This document shows, piece by piece, positions 1 through 6,087 of a stretch of DNA of 8,533 nt. Under the pieces are notes generated by a model that saw only the letters and a program-made list of their open reading frames with translations, had not been told where the DNA came from and did no database searches. The stretch is taken from assembly GCA_017940105.1 (NCBI GenBank), contig JAGAZG010000101.1, forward strand, positions 1 to 8,533, in the 5' to 3' direction. The position numbers and the translations under genes were made by a program. The stretch comes from Mailhella sp. (GTDB lineage: Bacteria; Desulfobacterota; Desulfovibrionia; Desulfovibrionales; Desulfovibrionaceae). Numbering within the stretch: position 1 is the stretch's first letter; the number at the start of each line of letters is the position of its first letter.

Positions 1-3
1 AAA

Positions 4-52
4 GCGGGGCACGTGATGGGGCACGAATTTGACTGGAATGATCGTACCCCGC
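4..52. repeat. Inverted repeat near the left edge
   Basis: The arms GCGGGG (4-9) and CCCCGC (47-52) are perfect complements. They extend inward past one mismatch through ACG (11-13) and CGT (43-45), leaving a loop of about 29 nt. The arm overlaps a direct repeat of GGGGCACG (6-13 and 19-26). No gene is evident in 1-147. The role is unknown; the element could belong to a neighbouring gene outside the window. Confidence 0.3.
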
Positions 53-83
53 GATGGCTCTCTCAGTTGCGAGAATCAAGGAT

Positions 84-111
84 GACTTCCCTTTTTTCGT
101 TAAAAAAAGTC
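84..111 (-). terminator. AT-rich hairpin downstream of hydB, possible terminator
   Basis: GACTT (84-88) pairs with AAGTC (107-111). Inside, a T tract pairs with an A tract, with a CCC bulge on one side. It lies about 37 nt beyond the hydB stop codon in the direction of hyd transcription. It is AT-rich and has no clear U tract after it, so it is a weak terminator candidate that merely sits in the right place. Confidence 0.25.
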
Positions 112-147
112 CCGATATATACCGTGCATGCCATTGCATGCGTACTG

Positions 148-555
148 CTACTCGGATTCAAAGGGATATTTGAGATAGCGGAATTTTCCGCCCCTGACGC
201 AAGGGTACGTATTCTGCTGCTTCATCTGCCTTATTGCCCTGGAACGGTCCTTGCGAGAGGCATGCAGAAGGCTCATGGCCTTTTCGTCCATGGGCTTGCT
301 GAAAAACTGCGAGTAGAGCCTTTGAATCTGGACATTGTCCTGCGCCGTCCTTTTGGCGAACATTTGCTCTTCACAGTAAATGCACAGTATGCGTTCGTAC
401 ATGTGTTCCTTGACGCTCATAGCGCGCGCCCATGCCTGCCCGGCATGCCGGGATGCCAGAAACGCTGCCGCCACAACGCAGCATGCACGCAGAAAAAAGC
501 GCCTTGTCATTGCGGCGCAACGTTTTTTATCAGGCGGCAACAATGGCTTATCCAT
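148..555 (-). CDS. hydB: [FeFe] hydrogenase small subunit HydB with Tat signal peptide
   Basis: Small subunit of a periplasmic [FeFe] hydrogenase, 135 aa, close to the usual Desulfovibrio HydB length of about 123. In that family it wraps around the large subunit and carries the export signal for the dimer. A Tat signal is visible: twin arginines R18-R19 in TRRFFLR, a hydrophobic stretch at about 24-34, and likely cleavage after AWA (43) or ARA (45). The mature part has family landmarks: KEHMYERI (49-56), AQDNVQIQRLYSQF (71-84) and SLLHASRKDRS (95-105). It starts inside the end of hydA (ATGGATAA, 8-bp overlap), and AAAGGA lies about 10 nt upstream, so the two are probably translationally coupled. 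A second ATG at residue 16 sits right before the twin arginines but has no ribosome-binding site. Identity is based on remembered HydB sequence and context. Confidence 0.9.
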   Translation of the reverse strand: MDKPLLPPDKKRCAAMTRRFFLRACCVVAAAFLASRHAGQAWARAMSVKEHMYERILCIYCEEQMFAKRTAQDNVQIQRLYSQFFSKPMDEKAMSLLHASRKDRSRAIRQMKQQNTYPCVRGGKFRYLKYPFESE

Positions 556-1789
556 GACGTTTCAGTCCTTTGCCAAAAGAGAAAAGCAGTTCATCTTCAG
601 AATCGAAGAGTTCTCTGGCAGATGGCATGACAGGCTGTCCTCCTCCGCATGCGCAACCGCCGGGACAGGCCATGAATTCAATGAACTGGTAAGGACAGTT
701 TTTGCTGGCTGCCTTTTCGAGAACATCTGGAAAATACTTGGCTCCCTGCACGGCGGCGACGCGAATTTCCTGCCCGCCGACTGAAATTCTGGATTCTTTA
801 AAACCGTGCATTCCGCGCAATGAACGGAAGTCAGGCTGTTCTATGCTCCTGCCAGACAAGGATGAGCAGACCTGCCTCGTGACGGCCTCGGCTTCTCCCC
901 CGCCGGTGCTGAAAAGCGTGCCTGATCCAGAGGATTCTCCCATGAGCGGATCAATGCCGTCTTCCGGCAGATGCGGCAGATCTATGCCCGCCTTTTTCAT
1001 AAGCCACGCAAGTTCCCTGGTATCTATGGCGGCATTGATTCCTTCTGCATGTTCTTCGCGTGCGAGGCGCAGGCTTTCCTGTTTTTTGGCTGTGCAGGGG
1101 ACTATGGCGACGGCAAATATTTTTTTGCGGTCGTATCCCTGTTGTTCTGCGCCATACGTTTTGGCAAGTATTCCGGCAACGGCTTCAGGCGTCCTGCACG
1201 TGGACAGATGCGCAATAAGTTCCGGATAGAATGTTTCGCAGTATTTCTGCCAGCCCGGACAGCTGCATGTAAAATAGGGCAGGTCTGTTTTTTCGTCCAG
1301 CTTGCGCGTGAACTCGGCCGATTCTTCCAATACGCAGACATCGGCAGCAAATTCTGCATCCCAGCAGTGCGCAAAGCCAAGCATGCGCAGAGCGCTGCGC
1401 ATGCGTCCGGCAGTGACCGACCCCACGGGCATGCGGAAGGATTCGCCAAGCGTGTAGCGCACGGAAGGAGAGGGGATGGCGATGCATACCGCATTGTCAT
1501 CCGTCAGTTTCCTGACAATTTCGGCAATGCCGGACTGCGTTTCGTATACCGCGCCCTGCGGGCAGTGAGCAAGGCATTGGCCGCAAAGAATGCATGCTTC
1601 GGGGAATGCAATGGAATGCGGTTTGCCCGGGGCCCCTGTAATGGCGTCCGTGGGGCAGTAGCGCATGCAGGTGTCACAGCCGATGCATCTGGAAGTGTCG
1701 ATTTGCAAAAACACGGCGTCATCAGGATCGGTTCCGGGCGAAAGCGGCTGATCTTCATAGAAAATTCGTTCTATCTCAAGGCGGGCCAT
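548..1789 (-). CDS. hydA: [FeFe] hydrogenase large subunit HydA with altered active-site loop
   Basis: Catalytic subunit of a periplasmic-type [FeFe] hydrogenase (2H+ + 2e- to H2), 413 aa, near the family length of about 421. Two ferredoxin-type [4Fe-4S] motifs are at C35-C38-C41-C45 and C66-C69-C72-C76. The H-cluster ligands are present: C177, C232 (PCTAKK), C375 and C379 (MACPGGCACGGGQP). The usual proton-pathway acids appear kept in EESAE (155-159). Oddities: loop L1 reads T174-C-S-C-P instead of TSCCP, so the relay cysteine is serine 176, and the Met normally before PCxxK is V230. The start is the ATG at 1789, five nt after AAGGAG; an in-frame GTG at 1795 overlaps that ribosome-binding site and was rejected. 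There is no signal peptide, as expected for a protein exported with HydB. It may be active, slowed, sensory or non-catalytic; the family assignment is secure, the activity is not. Confidence 0.95.
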   Translation of the reverse strand: MARLEIERIFYEDQPLSPGTDPDDAVFLQIDTSRCIGCDTCMRYCPTDAITGAPGKPHSIAFPEACILCGQCLAHCPQGAVYETQSGIAEIVRKLTDDNAVCIAIPSPSVRYTLGESFRMPVGSVTAGRMRSALRMLGFAHCWDAEFAADVCVLEESAEFTRKLDEKTDLPYFTCSCPGWQKYCETFYPELIAHLSTCRTPEAVAGILAKTYGAEQQGYDRKKIFAVAIVPCTAKKQESLRLAREEHAEGINAAIDTRELAWLMKKAGIDLPHLPEDGIDPLMGESSGSGTLFSTGGGEAEAVTRQVCSSLSGRSIEQPDFRSLRGMHGFKESRISVGGQEIRVAAVQGAKYFPDVLEKAASKNCPYQFIEFMACPGGCACGGGQPVMPSARELFDSEDELLFSFGKGLKRHG

Positions 1790-1808
1790 GTTCACTCCTT
1801 GCTTGTTT

Positions 1809-1840
1809 TTGAAGAGTACACGATTTTTTTTTCACTTCAA
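1809..1840 (-). promoter_or_regulatory. hydA leader: inverted repeat and weak promoter candidate
   Basis: TTGAAG (1809-1814) and CTTCAA (1835-1840) form a perfect 6-bp inverted repeat enclosing a nine-T tract (1824-1832), about 20 nt upstream of the hydA ribosome-binding site. Read on the minus strand, TTGAAG (1835-1840), 16 nt, then TACTCT (1813-1818) could be a weak -35/-10 pair. It may equally be an operator or a leader hairpin. No convincing sigma54 or FNR-type site was seen here. Confidence 0.3.
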
Positions 1841-1936
1841 GAGAAAACAAAAAATTGGGATAAAAATCACGCTGGTACAACAAATTTTGCCTGAGAAGGC
1901 CCGGGAATGGGGCGCCTAGAGCATGTTCAAAAATGC

Positions 1937-2344
1937 GCGAGGCAGTTTTGCCGGAGGCAAGGCTGTCTCGCCAGCCATGAGCAGCCCGGATTGCCAATGC
2001 GGCGAAGCCGCTTCCTCAAGGGCCACGCAGGTCGCATTCACTTGCGGCGTTAAACGAAATGGCTGGCGCAAGGGGACTATGCGTTCGTATAGTGTATCCA
2101 GAGCGGTAGTCTCAATATTTCTTGAAAGCGCTCTACGATGCCTTCACAGGAGTTCATGCCTGTGCACCCGGCGTTTGGGAGGGGAAATCCCCACTTGCAA
2201 AGCGGCTGCAACGAATATCCCCACATGCCGGTGAGTGTATCAGCCTGAAAGCCAAGGCCGTATGCAAGAACAGTAATAACGGCGAAGCGGCGCGCTGAAA
2301 AAGAGTCTGACAAGATCGCTGCATGGTCCATGAGCCATCGTCAG
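1937..2344 (+). ncRNA. Candidate structured RNA of unknown family
   Basis: No protein gene is convincing in 1790-2451, but the plus strand folds into a chain of stems. H1 is 1937-1952 with 1956-1971: 16 pairs, three of them G-U, loop GGA. A perfect 10-bp inverted repeat CGCCAGCCAT (1969-1978) / ATGGCTGGCG (2059-2068) encloses two hairpins: 1984-2023 (tip GCGGC-GAA-GCCGC) and 2026-2046 (7 pairs, 7-nt loop). Next come 2076-2093 (7 pairs), 2100-2134 (AGAGCG/CGCTCT plus TCAA/TTGA) and 2145-2164 (CACAGG/CCTGTG). A second closed domain, 2165-2179 with 2220-2233, contains GGGG-AAAT-CCCC and TTGCA/TGCAA hairpins. Then 2240-2298, and a terminator-like hairpin 2307-2344. Several pairs are G-U on this strand and would be A-C mismatches on the other, which favours plus-strand transcription. 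The H1 base and the 10-bp repeat share three bases, so they may alternate. I do not see RNase P, tmRNA, SRP or 6S signatures. Ends are uncertain. Confidence 0.5.
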
Positions 2345-2352
2345 GTATTTTC
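2307..2352 (+). terminator. Terminator-like hairpin closing the candidate RNA
   Basis: CTGAC (2307-2311) pairs with GTCAG (2340-2344). The stem continues past an AA bulge through GAT/ATC, GCT/AGC and CATG/CATG to a three-base loop at 2326-2328: 15 pairs with one mismatch and two bulges. It is followed by GTATTTT, a short and imperfect U-rich tail. It would separate the upstream RNA from uvrB, whose promoter candidate begins about 40 nt further on. Confidence 0.45.
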
Positions 2353-2385
2353 GTGCAGCTTCAGGGAAGGTCATGAGAATATTTC

Positions 2386-2413
2386 TTGAAAAAAATACCT
2401 GTTTAGGCAGAAT
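2386..2413 (+). promoter_or_regulatory. Weak promoter candidate for uvrB
   Basis: TTGAAA (2386-2391), 16 nt, then CAGAAT (2408-2413) approximates a sigma70-type promoter, with the -10 matching four of six positions. It would give a leader of roughly 30 nt. The spacer holds CTGTTTAGGCAG, whose CTG and CAG ends hint at an SOS operator, but the spacing is not that of the E. coli LexA box. The -35 lies in a 14-base sequence that also occurs at 2114-2127. Confidence 0.3.
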
Positions 2414-2451
2414 GCGGCTTTCCGGCGCACAATTTTACCGTATGGCACAGT

Positions 2452-4497
2452 ATGGATACGCATCCTTTTGTCCTCCAGTCTTCATTTTCACCCACGGGAG
2501 ATCAGCCACAGGCCATTGATGAGCTTGTCGGCAACCTCGATGCGGGCATACGCGATCAGATCCTGCTTGGTGTTACCGGGTCGGGCAAGACGTTCACAAT
2601 GGCCAATGTCATTGCCAGAACTGGCCGTCCGGCATTGATACTGGCCCACAACAAAACGCTTGCGGCCCAGCTTTACGGAGAGTTTCGCGCCTTGTTTCCA
2701 AAAAACGCCGTGGAATACTTTGTTTCCTATTATGATTATTACCAGCCAGAAGCCTATGTTCCTTCGTCGGATACCTACATAGAAAAGGATTCTGCCATAA
2801 ACGATAATATTGATAAGCTGCGGCATGCGGCAACGCATGCGCTTCTGACCAGGAGGGACGTGATCATCGTCGCTTCTGTTTCATGCATTTACGGCCTGGG
2901 TTCGCCTGAATATTATGCCCGGCTCATCATACCAGTTGAGCAGGGGCAGCCTGTTGGGATGGAATCTGTCATTGAAAAGCTGGTGGATATCCAGTACACG
3001 CGCAACGATTATGACTTTCACCGGGGCACGTTCAGAGTTCGCGGCGACGTTCTGGAAGTTATTCCGGCATATGAAGATGAACGGGCCCTGCACATTGAAT
3101 TTTTTGGAGATGAAATTGACAGCATAAGGGAGATAGACCCTCTCACGGGCGCTGTTCTTGGTCGCATTTCCAAAACCGTGATTTATCCTGCCAGCCATTA
3201 TGTTTCTGACAGGGACAATCTGACGCGGGCCATGAACGATATTCGCGGCGAACTGCAGGAGCGGCTGCACGTTTTCCAGGAAGAAGGCAAGCTGCTTGAG
3301 GCTCAGCGGCTGGAACAGCGCACGCAGCTCGATCTGGAAATGATGGAGGAACTCGGATACTGCAACGGCATTGAGAATTATTCGCGGCATTTGGATGGGC
3401 GTTCTCCCGGCCAGCCGCCTTCGACCTTGCTTGACTACTTCCCCAAAGATTTTTTGCTTTTTGTCGATGAATCCCATATGAGCATCCCCCAGGTCGGCGC
3501 CATGTTCAAAGGAGACCGGTCGCGCAAGAATACTCTTGTGGATTATGGGTTTCGCCTGCCGTCCGCGCTGGATAACCGCCCTTTGCAGTTCAGCGAGTTT
3601 CAGGATCGCATCGGGCAGGCCATTTATGTTTCTGCAACGCCTGGCCGATGGGAGATGGACAGGAGCCAGGGGCTGGTGATCGAACAGGTCATCCGGCCCA
3701 CGGGTCTGGTAGATCCACCTGTTGAGATACGGCCTGTAAAAGGCCAGATGGACAACCTTCTTGGGGAATGCAAGATACGGGCTGCCAGGGGAGAACGCGT
3801 GCTTGTCACCACGCTCACCAAGCGTATGGCCGAGGACTTGACCGAATATTTCAATTCCATGGGGGTGGCATCGCGTTACCTGCATTCCGATATTGACACG
3901 CTGGAGCGCATGGCCATCATCAAGGCGCTCAGGTCAAAGGAGTTTGATGTTCTTGTAGGCATTAATCTTTTACGGGAAGGACTTGATATTCCAGAAGTGT
4001 CTTTGGTCGCCATTTTAGATGCGGACAAAGAGGGCTTTTTGCGTTCGACCGGATCGCTTATTCAAACGTTTGGCAGGGCGGCGCGCAATGCGGAAGGCAT
4101 GGTAATCCTGTATGCCGACCGCATTACAGGTTCCATGCAGTCGGCCATGGACGAAACAGAGCGCCGAAGGGCAAAGCAGCTGGCGTACAATCAAGAGCAT
4201 GGCATTGTGCCGAAGACCATACGAAAGTCTCTGGAAAATCCTTTGGACAGCCTTTATGGCAAAGACTCTGCCGGAAAGAAATCACGGTCTAAGGCAAAGC
4301 AGGGCGCCTCAGAGAAAAAAGCTCAGACGCCTGTCCCTCAGCAGCCGGCAGAGATTGCAAAACTGATAGCACAACTGGAAAAAGAGATGCGCTCTGCTGC
4401 GCAGGCGCTGGAATTTGAGCAGGCGGCCGAGCTGAGGGACCGCATACGTGCGCTGCGCGAGAGGCTTTTTGTCAGCGGCTCGCAGGAAGTGCTCTGA
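2452..4497 (+). CDS. uvrB: UvrABC excinuclease subunit B
   Basis: Damage-verification helicase-like subunit of nucleotide excision repair. It is loaded on DNA by UvrA, inserts its beta-hairpin between the strands, then recruits UvrC for incision; cytoplasmic. It is full length at 681 aa (E. coli 673). Visible: Walker A GVTGSGKT (40-47), the beta-hairpin region YFVSYYDYYQPEAYVPSSD (89-107), the Walker B-type box DESH (339-342), SATPG (394-398), the helicase motif VI region SLIQTFGRAARN (535-546), and a C-terminal UVR domain (about 634-669, ALEFEQAAELRD) for UvrC contact. The N-terminus aligns with E. coli UvrB, so the ATG at 2452 is the likely start, yet no Shine-Dalgarno sequence is evident upstream. 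A lysine- and serine-rich linker (about 603-622) precedes the UVR domain. No key residue is missing. azlC follows 37 nt later. Confidence 0.98.
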   Translation: MDTHPFVLQSSFSPTGDQPQAIDELVGNLDAGIRDQILLGVTGSGKTFTMANVIARTGRPALILAHNKTLAAQLYGEFRALFPKNAVEYFVSYYDYYQPEAYVPSSDTYIEKDSAINDNIDKLRHAATHALLTRRDVIIVASVSCIYGLGSPEYYARLIIPVEQGQPVGMESVIEKLVDIQYTRNDYDFHRGTFRVRGDVLEVIPAYEDERALHIEFFGDEIDSIREIDPLTGAVLGRISKTVIYPASHYVSDRDNLTRAMNDIRGELQERLHVFQEEGKLLEAQRLEQRTQLDLEMMEELGYCNGIENYSRHLDGRSPGQPPSTLLDYFPKDFLLFVDESHMSIPQVGAMFKGDRSRKNTLVDYGFRLPSALDNRPLQFSEFQDRIGQAIYVSATPGRWEMDRSQGLVIEQVIRPTGLVDPPVEIRPVKGQMDNLLGECKIRAARGERVLVTTLTKRMAEDLTEYFNSMGVASRYLHSDIDTLERMAIIKALRSKEFDVLVGINLLREGLDIPEVSLVAILDADKEGFLRSTGSLIQTFGRAARNAEGMVILYADRITGSMQSAMDETERRRAKQLAYNQEHGIVPKTIRKSLENPLDSLYGKDSAGKKSRSKAKQGASEKKAQTPVPQQPAEIAKLIAQLEKEMRSAAQALEFEQAAELRDRIRALRERLFVSGSQEVL

Positions 4498-4534
4498 AGC
4501 AGCGTACCCAGGTTTTACATGCAGGTTATATGAA

Positions 4535-5251
4535 ATGAGTCATAAGCAGAATTTTGTCGAGGGCATGCGCGATGGCATTCCCATTGCGCTTGGATATCTG
4601 GCAGTTTCCTTTACGCTGGGCATAGCCTGCCGAAACGTCGGCATGTCAGCCCTGCAGGCTGGCGTCATGAGCATAAGCAACCTGACGTCGGCCGGAGAGT
4701 TTGCCGCCATTGGAATAATGGCGGCGTCCGGATCATATTGGGAAATGGCGCTTTCACAGCTGGTCATTAATTTGCGCTACATGCTTATGTCCTGCTCGCT
4801 TTCTCAAAAACTGCCGCATGTTTCCATGCTGCACCGCATGCTTGTCGGCTATGGCGTCACGGATGAAATTTTTGGCATAGCCTCATCCAGGCCCGGATAT
4901 CTTGATCCTTTCTACGTATATGGAGCAGTCAGCATTGCCGCTCCTGCCTGGACCATTGGAACATGCATGGGCGTGATTTCGGGCAATGTTTTGCCGGTGC
5001 GCATAGTCGCTGCACTGAGTGTCGCCCTTTATGGCATGTTCATCGCCATAATTGTGCCGCCTGCACGCAAAGACAGGGTGCTGGCTTTGCTTGTGGGGCT
5101 TTCCATGGCTTCAAGCTGGATTTTTTCACGGCTGCCAGCCTTAAGCGAAATTTCTTCGGGGATGCGCGTCATTATTCTGACGGTGGTTCTGTCCGGGGCT
5201 GCAGCGTTGCTTTTTCCCGTGAGGCAGAAGGGGGAAGATGTCCATGCATGA
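4535..5251 (+). CDS. azlC: AzlC-family branched-chain amino acid exporter, large subunit
   Basis: Inner-membrane protein of the AzlC family (BrnF/YgaZ type), which with a small AzlD partner exports branched-chain amino acids and analogues such as azaleucine, and methionine in some members. Length is 238 aa, normal for the family. It starts with a charged segment (MSHKQNFVEGMRDGIP), followed by about seven hydrophobic stretches: roughly 16-32, 38-50, 53-66, 128-150, 154-176, 182-197 and 211-228, plus a less hydrophobic one near 72-90. The family motif NLRYMLMS (79-86) and the TDEIFG box (109-114) are present. I chose the ATG at 4535 because the protein then begins as AzlC proteins do; the open frame runs further upstream only inside uvrB. 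The ribosome-binding site is weak (AGG about 9 nt upstream). It overlaps azlD by 8 bp. The exact substrate cannot be read from sequence. Confidence 0.9.
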   Translation: MSHKQNFVEGMRDGIPIALGYLAVSFTLGIACRNVGMSALQAGVMSISNLTSAGEFAAIGIMAASGSYWEMALSQLVINLRYMLMSCSLSQKLPHVSMLHRMLVGYGVTDEIFGIASSRPGYLDPFYVYGAVSIAAPAWTIGTCMGVISGNVLPVRIVAALSVALYGMFIAIIVPPARKDRVLALLVGLSMASSWIFSRLPALSEISSGMRVIILTVVLSGAAALLFPVRQKGEDVHA

Positions 5252-5549
5252 CGTTTATATGTATGTTGCCGTCATGGCGGTGGTCACATATCTTATCCGG
5301 GTCCTGCCCCTGACCCTGATTCGCAAAGAAATAAGCAACGTAACGCTCCGCTCCTTTTTGCATTATGTGCCGTATGTGACTCTTTCTGTCATGACTTTTC
5401 CGGCAATTTTAGATGCGACGGGCAGTCAATGGTCGGGCGGTGCTGCGCTTGCCGCCGCCGTTTTTCTGGCGTGGAGAGGATTCAGTCTTTTTTCTGTTTC
5501 TGTAGCGTCATGCGCCGTCGTTTTTTTGCTGGATCTTGTCATGGCATAG
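5244..5549 (+). CDS. azlD: AzlD-family small subunit of branched-chain amino acid exporter
   Basis: Small membrane partner of AzlC, 101 aa, typical of the family (about 100-110). Four hydrophobic segments are visible at roughly 4-22, 40-57, 66-80 and 82-100. The first contains the family hallmark TYLIRVLPL (15-23). The start at 5244 lies 8 nt after AAGGGGGA; an in-frame ATG at 5238 is also possible but is only 2 nt from that sequence. The start sits inside the end of azlC (ATGCATGA), so the pair should be made together. The gene ends 41 nt from the convergent fur gene. A short imperfect hairpin around CATCCGGGATG lies in that gap, with no U tract, so I do not call it a terminator. Confidence 0.9.
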   Translation: MHDVYMYVAVMAVVTYLIRVLPLTLIRKEISNVTLRSFLHYVPYVTLSVMTFPAILDATGSQWSGGAALAAAVFLAWRGFSLFSVSVASCAVVFLLDLVMA

Positions 5550-5590
5550 CATCCGGGATGTGCCTGCCATAATCGCAATGCCTGGCTGGG

Positions 5591-6028
5591 CTATTTTCGG
5601 CAATCTTCGCAAATGCCGTACAGGATCATGTGATGAGCCGTAGGCTTAAAGTTATGCTTGCGGCAGACATCGTCCTGAAGCTTTTCAATGGCGGGGTTGA
5701 CAAATTCTATCTTTTTGCCGCAGCTGATGCAGACTAAATGGTCATGGTGATGCTGGCCGACGGGTTCGTAGCGCACCATGCCGTCTTCAAAATTAACAGT
5801 GTTTGCGATGCCTGCTTCGCAGAGCAGCTTAAGCGTGCGGTATACGGTAACCTGGCCGACAGTCCTGTCCTGCTCGCGTATCGTAAGGTACAGCTCTTCC
5901 ATGGATACATGATCCTGCGTCTTAAGAAAGGCATCTAGGATCTTCATGCGCTGGGCAGTGGTGCGTAATCCACGAAATTTAAGGAATTTTGTGAATTTTG
6001 TGACTGCATCGTCGTTTTGTGTAGCCAT
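5591..6028 (-). CDS. fur: Fur-family metal-responsive transcriptional regulator
   Basis: DNA-binding repressor of the Fur family, 145 aa, full length. The N-terminal winged helix spans about 9-85, with the recognition helix around TVYRTLKLL (61-69). The C-terminal dimerisation and metal domain has HHHDH (93-97), a structural zinc site C100-x2-C103 paired with C140-x2-C143, and AHHMILYG (131-138). Glutamate rather than aspartate in KKIEF (105-109) resembles Fur more than PerR, whose sensing site uses aspartate there. So an iron-sensing Fur is most likely, but PerR or another member cannot be excluded. The ATG at 6028 has AAAGGA six nt upstream. It follows the DUF3553 gene in the same direction but has its own promoter candidate in the gap. 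No palindromic Fur box was found, so autoregulation is not evident. Confidence 0.9.
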   Translation of the reverse strand: MATQNDDAVTKFTKFLKFRGLRTTAQRMKILDAFLKTQDHVSMEELYLTIREQDRTVGQVTVYRTLKLLCEAGIANTVNFEDGMVRYEPVGQHHHDHLVCISCGKKIEFVNPAIEKLQDDVCRKHNFKPTAHHMILYGICEDCRK

Positions 6029-6058
6029 GTGATGTCCTTTGTTGGTAAGTATGTGTCC

Positions 6059-6087
6059 AGCATAGCCGCAACCGTGCGACAGGTCAA
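6059..6087 (-). promoter_or_regulatory. Sigma70-type promoter of fur
   Basis: On the minus strand TTGACC (6082-6087), a 17-nt spacer, then TATGCT (6059-6064) matches the -35 consensus at five of six positions and the -10 at four, with ideal spacing. Transcription would start near 6052, giving a leader of about 24 nt that contains the AAAGGA ribosome-binding site. fur can therefore be expressed independently of hrpB and the DUF3553 gene. Confidence 0.6.

Noticed and set aside
1793..1795. GTG as the hydA start, two codons upstream of the ATG
   Set aside because: It overlaps the AAGGAG ribosome-binding site, leaving no spacing; the ATG at 1789 is five nt downstream of it.
971..1894. Long plus-strand open frame of 307 codons opposite hydA
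   Set aside because: Antisense shadow of a secure gene; the translation has no family resemblance.
1776..1997. Minus-strand open frame of 73 codons overlapping the hydA start
   Set aside because: It overlaps the hydA ribosome-binding site and start in another frame and has no recognisable content.
1923..2234. Plus-strand open frame of 103 codons in the same gap
   Set aside because: The translation is Cys-, Arg- and Ser-rich with no recognisable family, and it follows the paired segments; no supported start.
2077..2331. Minus-strand open frame of 84 codons in the hydA-uvrB gap
   Set aside because: No recognisable domain or ribosome-binding site, and it lies across the strongly paired RNA candidate, where palindromes create chance open frames.
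1937..2344. RNase P RNA, tmRNA, SRP RNA, 6S RNA, cobalamin riboswitch or retron RNA
   Set aside because: None of the conserved sequences I know for these appears (for example GAGGAAAGUCC of RNase P or a tRNA-like CCA end of tmRNA), and no reverse transcriptase is nearby. A model search could still overturn this.
2400..2411. CTGTTTAGGCAG as a LexA box controlling uvrB
   Set aside because: The CTG and CAG ends are only six bases apart, unlike the ten of the E. coli site, and I do not know the consensus for this lineage well enough.
2881..3885. Long minus-strand open frame of 334 codons opposite uvrB
   Set aside because: Antisense shadow of uvrB.
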